Shown: in pieces, positions 23,877 through 32,297 of the stretch
Layout: the number at the start of each line of letters is the position of its first letter
Position numbering within the stretch: position 1 is the stretch's first letter
From: an uncultured Clostridia bacterium
GTDB lineage: Bacteria > Bacillota > Clostridia > Oscillospirales > Ruminococcaceae
Length of the DNA: 46,718 nt
Assembly: GCA_947627465.1 (NCBI GenBank)
Contig: CANQWD010000021.1
Coordinates: 1 to 46,718, forward strand
Reading direction: 5' to 3'
Notes under the pieces: generated by a model
Databases searched by the model: none
What the model saw: only the letters and a program-made list of their open reading frames with translations
What the model was told of the DNA's origin: nothing
Translations under genes and position numbers: made by a program

Positions 23877-25712
23877 ATGAACGATGAAAAAAAACTGGCG
23901 CTGCTTATTGACAGCGACAACGTTTCCGCGAAATACGCGCAGTTTATTTTACAGGAAGCTTCCAAGCACGGAACGCTAATATACAAGCGCGTTTACGGAG
24001 ACTGGGAGAAAAACAACACGGGCTGGCGAATTCCCGCGATGAACAACTCGATAATGCCCGTTCAGCAGAACAGCTATATCGCGGGCAAAAACGCCACCGA
24101 TTTCTCAATGATAATCGACGCTATGGATATCCTCTATACGGGCAATGTCGACGGCTTTGTACTGGTGACTTCCGACAGCGATTTCACGAGACTTGCCATC
24201 AGACTTCGCGAATCGGGTATGCTCGTTATCGGCATTGGAGAGGTGAAAACTCCGCTTGCGTTTACGTCGAGCTGCCACCATTTCAGCTATTTAAATCAAG
24301 TGTGCGAAAATATTGGCGAATACACCGAGGAAACGCTGAGAAAAGCGGTTATCGATTACGTTAAGGAAAACGACGACGGCAGGCTCGATCTTACAAAGAT
24401 AAACGCGTATTTGACCTCAAGCTACGGCAACGTGGATTTTGACGCTCTGGGTTTCAACCGCCTTTCGATGTTTATCGACAGTTTCCCCGAGCTTGCGCGG
24501 AAAGGCGTTTTTGTTTCGCTTAAAAAGAACGTTTCCACGACAAATACTAAGACCATAAACTTCCCCGACGCAAATGAGATAACGCGCGTTATCGTCGAAT
24601 ATCTCAAACGTCAAAACGGCGGTCAGGACGACTTGCCGAAGATTGACGAGTATGTGACAAAGGTGCTGGGAAAAATAGACTTTTCGCGGTTCGGCTCTAA
24701 GAAATTCGCGAAGTTTATCGACAATCAGAGCGTTCTCGTCCGCAAAAACAATAAGGTGTCTTTGGCGCAAAACGTTCCGACGGCTGTTCCGAAGCCCGCG
24801 CCCAAGCCCGAGGAGAAAACCGAAATCAAACCCGCCGCGCCAAAAGCCGAGGTAAAGTCCGCCGTGCAAAAAGCCGCGCATACCATACGCATAACCTCGC
24901 AGCTTTTCGCTATGGAAGTGAAGAAATACGCCGCCGAAAACGGCGAAAAGGGCGGCAATTTGGGTCAGCTCAACAATATGCTGCTCGAAAAATACGGTAA
25001 GAACTACATCGCGGATCTTGGATTTGCGGATTTTGCCGCGGCTATGCTGTCCGTTTCGGGAGTCAAGGTGGAAAAGAATTTTGTCGCGCTGGAAAGGGCG
25101 AAGCCCGCTCCCGCAGAGATGAAGCCCGAAGAACCGAAAACCGCCGAAAAGAAAACCGTGAAAAAGCCGACGAGCGCAAAGCGCTCCGCGAAAGCTCCCT
25201 CGGAGGATGCCGAAAAGCAGCCGCCTGTTAAAGCGGTCGAGGAAGATCCGCCCAAGAGAAAGCCCGGCAGACCCAAAAAGGAGGAGACTTCAAAAACCGA
25301 CATCAACGTCATCAAGCGCGACGTTTTCGAGTTCGTTACGCAAAACGACAACGCCGCGCCCGCGCCCGCTTTGGGTACGTATCTTACGCGGAAATACGGC
25401 AAGGGATATATAAAGGAAGCGGGATTTACGACTTTCAAAAAACTGCTGGCTTCGATATACGGGGTCGTTGTTAAGGACAACGAGGTAAGTCTGAGCAAGA
25501 GCTTTTTAAAGCGCACGCGGGAAATTGAAGAATTTATCTACGACTTCGCGCGAAACGACGAAACAAAAAGCATAAAGTCGCTCACCACGCAGCTTCGGAA
25601 AAAATTCAGCGACTTTGACTTCACAAATTACGGCTACTCCAAATTCAGCGATTTTATAAACGCAATAGACGGAGTGCGTGCGAACGGATATTACGTAGAA
25701 CCGGAGGATTGA
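23877..25712 (+). CDS. NYN-domain ribonuclease-like protein with five LOTUS/OST-HTH-like modules
   Basis: The 611-residue protein starts with a NYN (PIN-like) domain at about residues 5-145: LALLIDSDNVS, DFSMIIDAMDILY and GFVLVTSDSDFTRLA carry the acidic metal-binding residues of putative RNases. Five similar segments of about 65-70 residues follow, starting near 147, 233, 340, 476 and 547. Each has a helix with Val/Ile-x-x-Tyr/Phe, then a YGxxxFxxxGF/Y segment, then a beta wing ending VSL or similar, matching OST-HTH/LOTUS modules that bind RNA. Between modules 3 and 4 lies a Lys/Pro/Ala-rich linker with an AT-hook-like KRKPGRPKKEE (about 460-470). RNA processing or surveillance is the inferred role. 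YbaK starts 2 bases after the stop. Confidence 0.82.
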   Translation: MNDEKKLALLIDSDNVSAKYAQFILQEASKHGTLIYKRVYGDWEKNNTGWRIPAMNNSIMPVQQNSYIAGKNATDFSMIIDAMDILYTGNVDGFVLVTSDSDFTRLAIRLRESGMLVIGIGEVKTPLAFTSSCHHFSYLNQVCENIGEYTEETLRKAVIDYVKENDDGRLDLTKINAYLTSSYGNVDFDALGFNRLSMFIDSFPELARKGVFVSLKKNVSTTNTKTINFPDANEITRVIVEYLKRQNGGQDDLPKIDEYVTKVLGKIDFSRFGSKKFAKFIDNQSVLVRKNNKVSLAQNVPTAVPKPAPKPEEKTEIKPAAPKAEVKSAVQKAAHTIRITSQLFAMEVKKYAAENGEKGGNLGQLNNMLLEKYGKNYIADLGFADFAAAMLSVSGVKVEKNFVALERAKPAPAEMKPEEPKTAEKKTVKKPTSAKRSAKAPSEDAEKQPPVKAVEEDPPKRKPGRPKKEETSKTDINVIKRDVFEFVTQNDNAAPAPALGTYLTRKYGKGYIKEAGFTTFKKLLASIYGVVVKDNEVSLSKSFLKRTREIEEFIYDFARNDETKSIKSLTTQLRKKFSDFDFTNYGYSKFSDFINAIDGVRANGYYVEPED

Positions 25713-25714
25713 AA

Positions 25715-26185
25715 ATGTCAGCGGAAAAAGCAAAAGCACATCTTGAAAAATACGGCTTTGCCGACAGGATAATTACTCTTGATGAAAGCAGCGCGACGGT
25801 AGAACTTGCCGCGCGCGCCCTCGGCTGCGAGCCTGCGCGTATCGCGAAATCGCTTACGTTTTCGGTAAACGATAAGCCGATCATGATAGTAACGGCGGGC
25901 GATGTCAAAATCGACAACGCGAAATACAAGGCGCGGTTCGGCACGAAAGCGACAATGCTTCCCAAGGACGATGTCCTGCGGCTTATCGGGTACCCCGTCG
26001 GCGGCGTTTGTCCGTTTGGCGTGAACGATGGTACGGAGGTTTATCTCGACGCGTCGCTCAAACGCTTTGAGCGCGTTTTCCCCGCGGGCGGCAGCGGCAA
26101 CACGGCGGTCGATCTGTCTATTGAGGAACTGGAGAAATGCTCCGAATTCAAGGAGTGGATAGACGTTACAAAACCTATGGCTTAA
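25715..26185 (+). CDS. YbaK/EbsC-family aminoacyl-tRNA deacylase
   Basis: This single YbaK/ProX-type editing domain of 156 residues typically hydrolyses mischarged tRNAs such as Cys-tRNA(Pro) in trans. Motifs present: ARIAKSLTF with the conserved Lys, IMIVTAGDVKIDNAK, GYPVGGVCPFG, and YLDASLKRFERVFPAGGS. The ATG at 25715 has CGGAGGA 6 bases upstream. A TTG at 25709 would overlap that site and is less likely. It lies between the NYN gene and the M14-like gene (13-base gap) in one transcription unit. Confidence 0.9.
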   Translation: MSAEKAKAHLEKYGFADRIITLDESSATVELAARALGCEPARIAKSLTFSVNDKPIMIVTAGDVKIDNAKYKARFGTKATMLPKDDVLRLIGYPVGGVCPFGVNDGTEVYLDASLKRFERVFPAGGSGNTAVDLSIEELEKCSEFKEWIDVTKPMA

Positions 26186-26198
26186 AGAAGGCGAGATT

Positions 26199-27146
26199 TT
26201 GAAAAAGGAAATTATTTACAGTATGTCGGGGCTGTATCGCGACGATTTCCGCGTTACGGGCTACCGCTTAGGCAAAGGCGACGGCGGCGCCGAAAAGACT
26301 TGCTGCATAATCGGCAGTCTGCGCGGCAACGAGATACAGCAGCTTTATATGTGCGGACAGCTTGTGAAAGCGTTATCCGCAATCGAGAAAAAGGGCGATT
26401 TCGCTTATGACCGCGAGGTGCTCGTAATTCCGTCGCTGAACAGCTACTCCACCAACATCGGCAAGCGCTTTTGGTGTCTCGACAACACCGACATCAACCG
26501 AATGTTCCCGGGCGACCCCGACGGCGAAACCACCGAGCGCATAGCGGCGGGTGTTTTCGGCGAAATAAGTCAATACAAATTCGGAGTGCAGTTCGCTTCG
26601 TTTTACATACCGGGAGTTTTTATTCCGCACGTGCGTATGATGAAAACCTGCAAGGAGAACACCTCGCTCGCAAACCTTTTCGGATTGCCGTATGTAGTCC
26701 TCCGAGAGCCTATCGCCATGGACCGCACCACGCTGAATTATAACTGGCAGGTCTCGGGCACGGCGGCGTTTTCGGTTTACACCAACGCTACCGAAACGAT
26801 AGACGAGCAGTCGGCGGAACAGGGCGTTTCGGCGGTGCTGCGCTTTCTTTCGAGAATGGGCGTTATCAAGTACCGCTGTCACGGCGGATTTATGGGAACT
26901 ATCATCGACGAGGACGACATGATGAACGTCAAGAGCGGCGGGGCGGGGATATACCGCCAACTGCGCGACGCGGGCGACGAGGTTCGCCGCGGCGACGTTA
27001 TGGCTCAGATCGTTCACCCGTATGAGGGCAGGGTCGTTTCGGAGATCGTATCTCCCGCTGACGGAGTTGTGTTCTTCGCGCACAAAAAACCGCTCATCAC
27101 GGAGAGCACTCTTGCCTTTAAGCTTATCAAGCGTTTGCATAAATAA
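26199..27146 (+). CDS. succinylglutamate desuccinylase/aspartoacylase-family (M14-like) protein
   Basis: The 315-residue protein resembles the AstE/AspA branch of M14 zinc hydrolases: GSLRGNEIQQ at the first metal motif, VIPSLNSYSTNIGKRFWCLDNTDINRMFPG with the substrate-binding Asn/Arg pattern, and a C-terminal barrel-sandwich-like domain ending GRVVSEIVSPADGVV. In canonical members the first motif is HGxE; here the His is Arg (RGNE), so zinc binding may differ or activity be lost. A TTG start at 26199 follows AAGAAGGCGAG. Last gene of the NYN-YbaK unit. Substrate unknown. Confidence 0.75.
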   Translation: MKKEIIYSMSGLYRDDFRVTGYRLGKGDGGAEKTCCIIGSLRGNEIQQLYMCGQLVKALSAIEKKGDFAYDREVLVIPSLNSYSTNIGKRFWCLDNTDINRMFPGDPDGETTERIAAGVFGEISQYKFGVQFASFYIPGVFIPHVRMMKTCKENTSLANLFGLPYVVLREPIAMDRTTLNYNWQVSGTAAFSVYTNATETIDEQSAEQGVSAVLRFLSRMGVIKYRCHGGFMGTIIDEDDMMNVKSGGAGIYRQLRDAGDEVRRGDVMAQIVHPYEGRVVSEIVSPADGVVFFAHKKPLITESTLAFKLIKRLHK

Positions 27147-27153
27147 CCGAACC

Positions 27154-27269
27154 GTCGATAAACCCTCATCTGCGTCGTCAACGGCTTGTCCGGCTGCCAT
27201 TAAGGCTGACCGGCAAGCTGTTTCAGGGTGGTTGCTTGCAAACACTCGCGTATCTGAGGGCTTCTCGAC
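27154..27269. repeat. foldback (MITE-like) element of about 116 bp
   Basis: Left end GTCGATAAACCCTCAT and right end ATCTGAGGGCTTCTCGAC are imperfect inverted repeats (about 18 of 21 matched). Inside, CTTGTCCGG and CCGGCAAG form a second inverted pair. No coding potential. Only one copy is seen in the window. Confidence 0.5.
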
Positions 27270-27397
27270 AGTCTGAACACGCTCTAATACCCGACAGAAA
27301 ACAGACAATCTTTGCGGTCTGATTTTTGCAAATCTTTGTCTATTTTCAATCGGGAATTAGTATTAGAGGTGCTCAATAAACTTTTTATACAAGCTGT

Positions 27398-27427
27398 CGC
27401 TCCCGTAGATTTTACGGGAGCGTTTTC
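27398..27427 (+). terminator. strong rho-independent terminator
   Basis: CGCTCCCGTA, a GATTT loop and TACGGGAGCG form a perfect 10-bp stem followed by TTTTCG. It closes the unit upstream of thrS. Confidence 0.85.
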
Positions 27428-27457
27428 GTGTTTCCGCCAAAAAAATCCCCAAACCGC

Positions 27458-27486
27458 TTGACAATTTGCGAAAAATGGTGTAGAAT
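27458..27486 (+). promoter_or_regulatory. thrS promoter
   Basis: TTGACA at 27458-27463, a 17-bp spacer and TAGAAT at 27481-27486. Confidence 0.8.
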
Positions 27487-27496
27487 AATAATGATT

Positions 27497-27521
27497 GGTT
27501 TACTTTATAATAAAGTAAACC
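27497..27521 (+). promoter_or_regulatory. thrS leader hairpin 1
   Basis: GGTTTACTTT, an ATAAT loop and AAAGTAAACC: a perfect 10-bp stem starting at about the transcript 5' end. Confidence 0.75.
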
Positions 27522-27535
27522 GAAAAATAAACGGT

Positions 27536-27554
27536 TAGGCGTTTGTATAGCCTA
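27536..27554 (+). promoter_or_regulatory. thrS leader hairpin 2, tRNA-Thr anticodon-arm-like operator candidate
   Basis: TAGGC pairs with GCCTA. Counting a G-A closing pair, the loop is the seven bases TTTGTAT, with U33-like T, TGT at anticodon positions 34-36 and A at 37, i.e. the tRNA-Thr(UGU) arrangement. The ribosome site (GGAAAGG, 27557-27563) starts three bases later, so a protein bound here would block translation, as E. coli ThrRS does on its own mRNA. Confidence 0.5.
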
Positions 27555-27570
27555 TCGGAAAGGAAAAACT

Positions 27571-29508
27571 ATGAAAATAACATTGAAAAACGGAGAAGTA
27601 AGAGAATTCCAAGCGGGCATGTCGGCGTTTGACATCGCGCGGGAGCTGGGTCTTGCCAAAGTCGCTTGCGCGGCGGAGATAGACGGCAAGGTTTGCGATA
27701 TGCGAACTTGCATTGATAAAGACAGCACATTGAATATCCTTACGTTTGAGGACGAACAGGGACAGAGAGCGTTCAACCACACCGCGTCGCACGTTCTGGC
27801 GCAGGCTGTTAAGCGGCTGTATCCGAACACAAAACTCGCGATAGGTCCCGCAATCGAAAACGGATTTTACTACGATTTCGATACGGACGAGCCGTTCACA
27901 ACCGACACTCTCACGAAAATAGAAGCCGAAATGAAGAAGATCGTCAAGGAGAGTATAAAGCTTGAGCAGTTCACGCTCTCTCCCGACGAAGCTATAAAGT
28001 ATCTCGAAGAACAGGGCGAGCCTTATAAGGTGGAGCTTTGCAAAGAACATGCCGATAAGGGCGAGCCGATTTCGTTCTATAAGCAGGGCGACTTCACCGA
28101 CCTTTGCGCGGGACCTCATTTGATGAGCACAAGTTCCGTAAAGGCGTATAAGCTGACGAGCGTTACGGGCGCTTATTGGCGCGGCTCGGAGAAGAACAAA
28201 ATGCTCACGCGTATTTACGGAACGGCGTTCCCGAACAAGGACGCGCTGAACGAGTACTTGACTAAGGTTGAGGAAGCGAAAAAGCGCGACCACAACAAAC
28301 TCGGCAGAGAGCTTGAATATTTCACCACCGTTGACTATATCGGGCAAGGTTTGCCCATTCTTTTACCGAAGGGCGCGAAAGTCGTTCAGATACTTCAGCG
28401 CTGGGTCGAGGACGTGGAAGCAAAGCACGGCTGTCTGCTCACCAAAACGCCGTATATGGCGAAGCGCGAGCTGTACAAAATTTCGGGACACTGGGATCAC
28501 TACCTCGACGGAATGTTCGTCCTCGGCGACCCCAACGACGAGACCAAGGAGTGCTTCGCGCTCCGTCCGATGACTTGCCCGTTCCAGTATCAGGTGTTCT
28601 TGAACCGTCAGCGTTCCTACCGAGATTTGCCCATGAGACTTACGGAAACGTCCACCTTGTTCCGCAACGAGGACAGCGGCGAAATGCACGGACTTATCCG
28701 CGTTCGTCAGTTCACTATTTCCGAGGGTCACTACATTCTCCGCCCCGAGCAGTTGGAGGAGGAATTTAAAGAATGTCTCGATCTTGCGAAGTATATGCTC
28801 GGTACTGTCGGACTTCTCGAGGACTGCACATTCCGTTTCTCGCAGTGGGATCCCGCCAACCCGAATAACAAGTACGAGGGCACAGCGGAGCAGTGGGAGA
28901 CCGCGCAAGCCGCTATGGAGAAGATACTCAACGATTTGGGTGTTGAGTATACCATTGGAATTGACGAGGCGGCGTTCTACGGTCCGAAGCTTGACATTCA
29001 GTACAAGAACGTTTTCGGCAAGGAAGATACGCTCGTTACCATTCAGATAGATATGCTGCTTGCGCCGCTTTTCGGTATGGAATACGTCGATGTAGACGGC
29101 ACGAAGAAAAATCCGTATATCATTCACCGCACGTCGCTTGGCTGCTACGAAAGAACCTTGGCGTACCTTATCGAGAAGTACGCGGGTGCGCTTCCGCTGT
29201 GGCTCTCTCCCGAGCAGGTGAGAATACTGCCCGTAACCGACCGCGCCAAGGAGTACGGCGAGAAGATAGCCGCAGATCTCGACAAGTACGGCATACGCAC
29301 AAGCGTAGACAACCGCAACGAGAAGATCGGCTACAAAATTCGTCAGGCGCAGCTTGAAAAGATACCGTATTTCTTCATTGTCGGCGACAAGGAGGTCGAG
29401 GACAACACCGTTTCTCTCCGTTCGAGAAAGGACGGCGACTTGGGCGCTTCTCCCGTCGATGAGATAATCGCGAAGATCGTCAAGGAAAACGCGGAAAAGA
29501 CAAGATGA
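27571..29508 (+). CDS. thrS: threonyl-tRNA synthetase
   Basis: The 645-residue class II synthetase charges tRNA-Thr. It has all the expected parts: an N-terminal TGS domain (1-62), the editing domain with the HxxxH-type NHTASHVLAQAVKRLY, the catalytic core with zinc Cys at about 336 (RPMTCPFQYQ), FRNEDSGEMHGLIRVRQFT (motif 2) and HRTSLGCYER (motif 3), and a C-terminal anticodon-binding domain. The ATG at 27571 follows GGAAAGG. The leader lacks a recognisable T-box, which is the usual control of thrS in Firmicutes, and instead has two compact hairpins before the ribosome site. An SseB-like gene follows after 46 bases. Confidence 0.97.
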   Translation: MKITLKNGEVREFQAGMSAFDIARELGLAKVACAAEIDGKVCDMRTCIDKDSTLNILTFEDEQGQRAFNHTASHVLAQAVKRLYPNTKLAIGPAIENGFYYDFDTDEPFTTDTLTKIEAEMKKIVKESIKLEQFTLSPDEAIKYLEEQGEPYKVELCKEHADKGEPISFYKQGDFTDLCAGPHLMSTSSVKAYKLTSVTGAYWRGSEKNKMLTRIYGTAFPNKDALNEYLTKVEEAKKRDHNKLGRELEYFTTVDYIGQGLPILLPKGAKVVQILQRWVEDVEAKHGCLLTKTPYMAKRELYKISGHWDHYLDGMFVLGDPNDETKECFALRPMTCPFQYQVFLNRQRSYRDLPMRLTETSTLFRNEDSGEMHGLIRVRQFTISEGHYILRPEQLEEEFKECLDLAKYMLGTVGLLEDCTFRFSQWDPANPNNKYEGTAEQWETAQAAMEKILNDLGVEYTIGIDEAAFYGPKLDIQYKNVFGKEDTLVTIQIDMLLAPLFGMEYVDVDGTKKNPYIIHRTSLGCYERTLAYLIEKYAGALPLWLSPEQVRILPVTDRAKEYGEKIAADLDKYGIRTSVDNRNEKIGYKIRQAQLEKIPYFFIVGDKEVEDNTVSLRSRKDGDLGASPVDEIIAKIVKENAEKTR

Positions 29509-29554
29509 TCATAACCTCTCAAATCCCTAACCTCTGAATAGAAAGGCTGATATT

Positions 29555-30085
29555 ATGACAGAAAACAATACAACGGAACACTCGGAGCTTGATTGGTTAA
29601 AAACCCCCGACAGTTCCGAGGAGAAAAACGATTCCAATCTGGATTGGGTCGAGGACTTGAAAGAGCTTAACAAAGACCTCGAGGAGCGCATTCTCGAGGC
29701 GAATAAGGATAAAACGCTGGTGAAGTGGAACAAGCTTCTGCCCGACCTTATGGGTACGGATATCCTTATGGTGGGACAGTTCGGCGGCGAGGACGCAAAC
29801 GGTCAAAGACAGCTAAACATTTTGATGATGCAAAAGGACGGACACACTGTCGTGCCGTTTTTCACCAGTCCTTCAAGAATAGCTGTTTTGAAAACCTCCG
29901 AAAACTCGCAGTTTGACGTTATGAAAGTAAACACCGTGCGGTTTTTCCAGTCTATCGCGGGAAAGCCCTGCGTGCTGAACCCGATGTCGGATTACGTGAG
30001 AATATTCTCTCCGTTCGATATGCGCGTGCTCGCCGCGGAGAATATAGACAAAGCGCCGCCGCTGCCCGTTCCCGAAAACGCTTAA
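29555..30085 (+). CDS. SseB-family N-terminal domain protein
   Basis: The 176-residue protein has an acidic, low-complexity first 65 residues (repeated S/N-x-LDW elements at 12-14 and 29-31) followed by an SseB-like domain: TDILMVGQFGG, ILMMQKDGHTVVPFFTSPSRIAV and PCVLNPMSDYVRIFSPFDMRVL. SseB-domain proteins are widespread in Firmicutes and lack an established enzymatic role. The ATG at 29555 follows AGAAAGG. It is probably transcribed with thrS. Confidence 0.75.
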   Translation: MTENNTTEHSELDWLKTPDSSEEKNDSNLDWVEDLKELNKDLEERILEANKDKTLVKWNKLLPDLMGTDILMVGQFGGEDANGQRQLNILMMQKDGHTVVPFFTSPSRIAVLKTSENSQFDVMKVNTVRFFQSIAGKPCVLNPMSDYVRIFSPFDMRVLAAENIDKAPPLPVPENA

Positions 30086-30099
30086 ACCGTCAAAAAGCT

Positions 30100-30119
30100 T
30101 TTTCCCGCCGGCGGGGAAA
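30100..30119 (+). terminator. hairpin between SseB and GT2 genes
   Basis: TTTCCCGCC and GGCGGGGAAA are nearly perfect inverted arms. No clear T run follows, so it may only attenuate. It overlaps an ATG at 30119, which argues against that codon as the GT2 start. Confidence 0.4.
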
Positions 30120-30145
30120 TGCGGATAAAATTTGGAGTAATTACC

Positions 30146-31081
30146 TTGAACACATTTAAGAAATTAAGTATCATAGTTCCTTGTTATAACGAAGAAGAAA
30201 GCGTGCCGCTGTTCTATGCCGAAACGATAAAGCAAGACGCGTTTTTCAAGTCGAAGAACGTCGAATTGGAGTTCGTTTTCGTAAACGACGGTTCGCGCGA
30301 CAAAACCGTCGAGGCGGTGAAGGCTCTGCGTGAAAAGGACGAGCGCGTGCATTTGATATCTTTTTCGCGCAATTTCGGCAAAGAAGCGGCGATTTACGCG
30401 GGTCTGGAAAAAGCGTCGGGCGACCTTGTCGTTCTTATGGACGCTGATCTGCAAGATCCGCCCGCTCTGCTTCCGCAGATGTATTCGCACATTGCCGACG
30501 AGGGGTACGACAGCGTAGGTTCTCGGCGCGTAACAAGGACGGGCGAACCGCCTATCCGTTCGTGGTTCGCGCGGCGGTTTTACGGACTTATGAAGAAGAT
30601 ATCCACCACCGAGATAGTGGACGGCGCGCGTGATTACCGTATGATGACGCGCAAGGTCGTTGACGCTATTCTTTCGATGAAAGAATACAACCGTTTTTCC
30701 AAGGGAATTTTCGGTTGGGTCGGCTTCAAGACTAAGTGGCTTGAATACGAGAACATCAACCGCGTTGCGGGCGAAACAAAGTGGTCGTTTTGGAAGCTGT
30801 TCCTCTATTCGCTTGATGGGATAATGGCGTTTTCGACCGCGCCGCTTGCAATACCGCTGATTATGGGAATACTGTTCTGTCTGGCGGCGTTCGTTTTGCT
30901 GGTTGTTCTGATAATCCGCGCGGCGCTCGGTTACAGCGTGTTTATGCTCACATTGTGCTGTGTGATGAGCTTTATCGGCGGCGTGATACTCGGCTGTATG
31001 GGAATTACCGCGCAGTATCTCGGCAAGCTCTATCTTGAAAGCAAAGACAGACCAAAGTATTTGGTGGACGAGGAGTTCTGA
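30146..31081 (+). CDS. family 2 glycosyltransferase, polyprenyl-phosphate sugar type (GtrB/YkcC-like)
   Basis: The 311-residue protein has an N-terminal GT-A domain (LSIIVPCYNEEESVP, VNDGSRDKT, LMDADLQDPP with the DXD-like motif) and two C-terminal membrane helices (about residues 233-257 and 266-290), the layout of DPM1-like GtrB enzymes that load a sugar onto undecaprenyl phosphate. I chose a TTG at 30146 with TTGGAG 9 bases upstream; an ATG at 30119 sits in a hairpin and has a poor site. A strong terminator follows. The sugar and acceptor are unknown. Confidence 0.85.
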   Translation: MNTFKKLSIIVPCYNEEESVPLFYAETIKQDAFFKSKNVELEFVFVNDGSRDKTVEAVKALREKDERVHLISFSRNFGKEAAIYAGLEKASGDLVVLMDADLQDPPALLPQMYSHIADEGYDSVGSRRVTRTGEPPIRSWFARRFYGLMKKISTTEIVDGARDYRMMTRKVVDAILSMKEYNRFSKGIFGWVGFKTKWLEYENINRVAGETKWSFWKLFLYSLDGIMAFSTAPLAIPLIMGILFCLAAFVLLVVLIIRAALGYSVFMLTLCCVMSFIGGVILGCMGITAQYLGKLYLESKDRPKYLVDEEF

Positions 31082-31112
31082 ATAGCAGCTTTAATACAAG
31101 CTGAATAAATTT

Positions 31113-31142
31113 CCCCCGAGTAAAATCGGGGGTTGATTTTTA
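31113..31142 (+). terminator. terminator after the GT2 gene
   Basis: CCCCCGA, a six-base loop and TCGGGGG, followed by TTGATTTTTA. Confidence 0.85.
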
Positions 31143-31340
31143 TGGGAAAATGTGGTACAATAATAATGTGCGATATCAACGTTCCGCTCATCGCGGGCAG
31201 GAAAAGGACGTTTTACATATTGATGTTTCAATTAAATGTTTCCAAAATTTCATTGTTTCCCCGCCGCGGGCAGGGAAATAATGAAGAACAGGAGAAAAAT
31301 TTAATTGCTGAGCAATAAAACATACGGAAAGGTTTTCAAA

Positions 31341-32294
31341 ATGTCGGAAAAGTTTCAAAATCAGTATTTGCTCTCGGATCTGGTAAACGAGGTCTCAAAG
31401 GTAATAAAGGGCAAGGACGACGCGCTTTTGATAGTCCTTACTTCGCTTCTGGCGCAAGGTCACGTACTTATCGAGGACGTGCCGGGCGTGGGGAAAACCA
31501 CTCTCGCAATGGCTTTGGGAAAGGCTTCGGGCTTGGCGTTCAGGAGAGCGCAGTTTACGCCCGACGTTATGGCTTCGGATATCACGGGCTTTACGATGTA
31601 CAATAAGGAAGAAAATCAGTTTGAGTACCGCGCGGGACTTGTTATGACAAATATACTGCTTGCCGACGAGATAAACCGTACCTCTCCGAAAACGCAGTCC
31701 GCGCTGCTGGAGGCTATGGAGGAAAAGCAAGTCACGGTGGACGGCACGACCTACGCGCTGCCGCAGCCGTTTATGGTCATTGCTACCCAGAACTCTCAAG
31801 GCTACGTCGGGACGTTCCCGCTGCCCGAAGCGCAGCTGGACCGCTTTATGATGAAGATAAGCATGGGCTATCCGACAATCGCCGAGGAGCAGCAGATAAT
31901 GCTAGACAGACTGTACGACAATCCGCTTGACGACGTGAAAAACGTAATGAGCGCGGAGCAGGTGTCCGAGTGCATTGAGGACGTGAACAGCATAATTTTT
32001 GCGGAAAGTTTGTGTAAATACGTCGCGGAGCTTGCCGCCGCGACGCGAAATCACCCGTCGGTTGCTCTCGGCGCAAGTCCGAGAGCGTCGGTCGCTTTGA
32101 TGCAGGCTTCGAGAGCATACGCCTATTTGCGCGGCAGAGATTACGTGGTGCCCGAGGATATCGTGCGGCTGCTTATACCGGTGATCGAGCACAGGATAGT
32201 GCTGCGGCAGGAGTCGCGCGTAAACAAGCGTTCCGTGCGTTCGGTTCTGGAGGACGCGGTAAGTTCGGTCGTGCCGCCCGTAAAACGGAGCTGA
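31341..32294 (+). CDS. MoxR-family AAA+ ATPase
   Basis: The 317-residue ATPase has Walker A GVGKTTLA near residue 50, Walker B LLADEINR, sensor 1 ATQN and the MoxR-specific SALLEAMEEKQVTVDG and SPRASVALMQASRAYA segments. MoxR proteins act as chaperones or metal-insertion factors, usually with the DUF58/VWA protein encoded next. The ATG at 31341 follows GGAAAGG by about 8 bases; a TTG at 31305 lacks a good site. The DUF58 gene starts 3 bases after the stop. Confidence 0.92.
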   Translation: MSEKFQNQYLLSDLVNEVSKVIKGKDDALLIVLTSLLAQGHVLIEDVPGVGKTTLAMALGKASGLAFRRAQFTPDVMASDITGFTMYNKEENQFEYRAGLVMTNILLADEINRTSPKTQSALLEAMEEKQVTVDGTTYALPQPFMVIATQNSQGYVGTFPLPEAQLDRFMMKISMGYPTIAEEQQIMLDRLYDNPLDDVKNVMSAEQVSECIEDVNSIIFAESLCKYVAELAAATRNHPSVALGASPRASVALMQASRAYAYLRGRDYVVPEDIVRLLIPVIEHRIVLRQESRVNKRSVRSVLEDAVSSVVPPVKRS

Positions 32295-32297
32295 GCC

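Noticed and set aside
27222-27245. AGGGTGG resembling a T-box core upstream of thrS
   Set aside because: The match stops after seven bases (no ACCGCG). It lies inside a foldback element and upstream of a separate terminator and the real thrS promoter.
31133-31318. 61-codon frame before moxR
   Set aside because: It begins inside a terminator hairpin, lacks a proper ribosome site and shows no protein-like composition.
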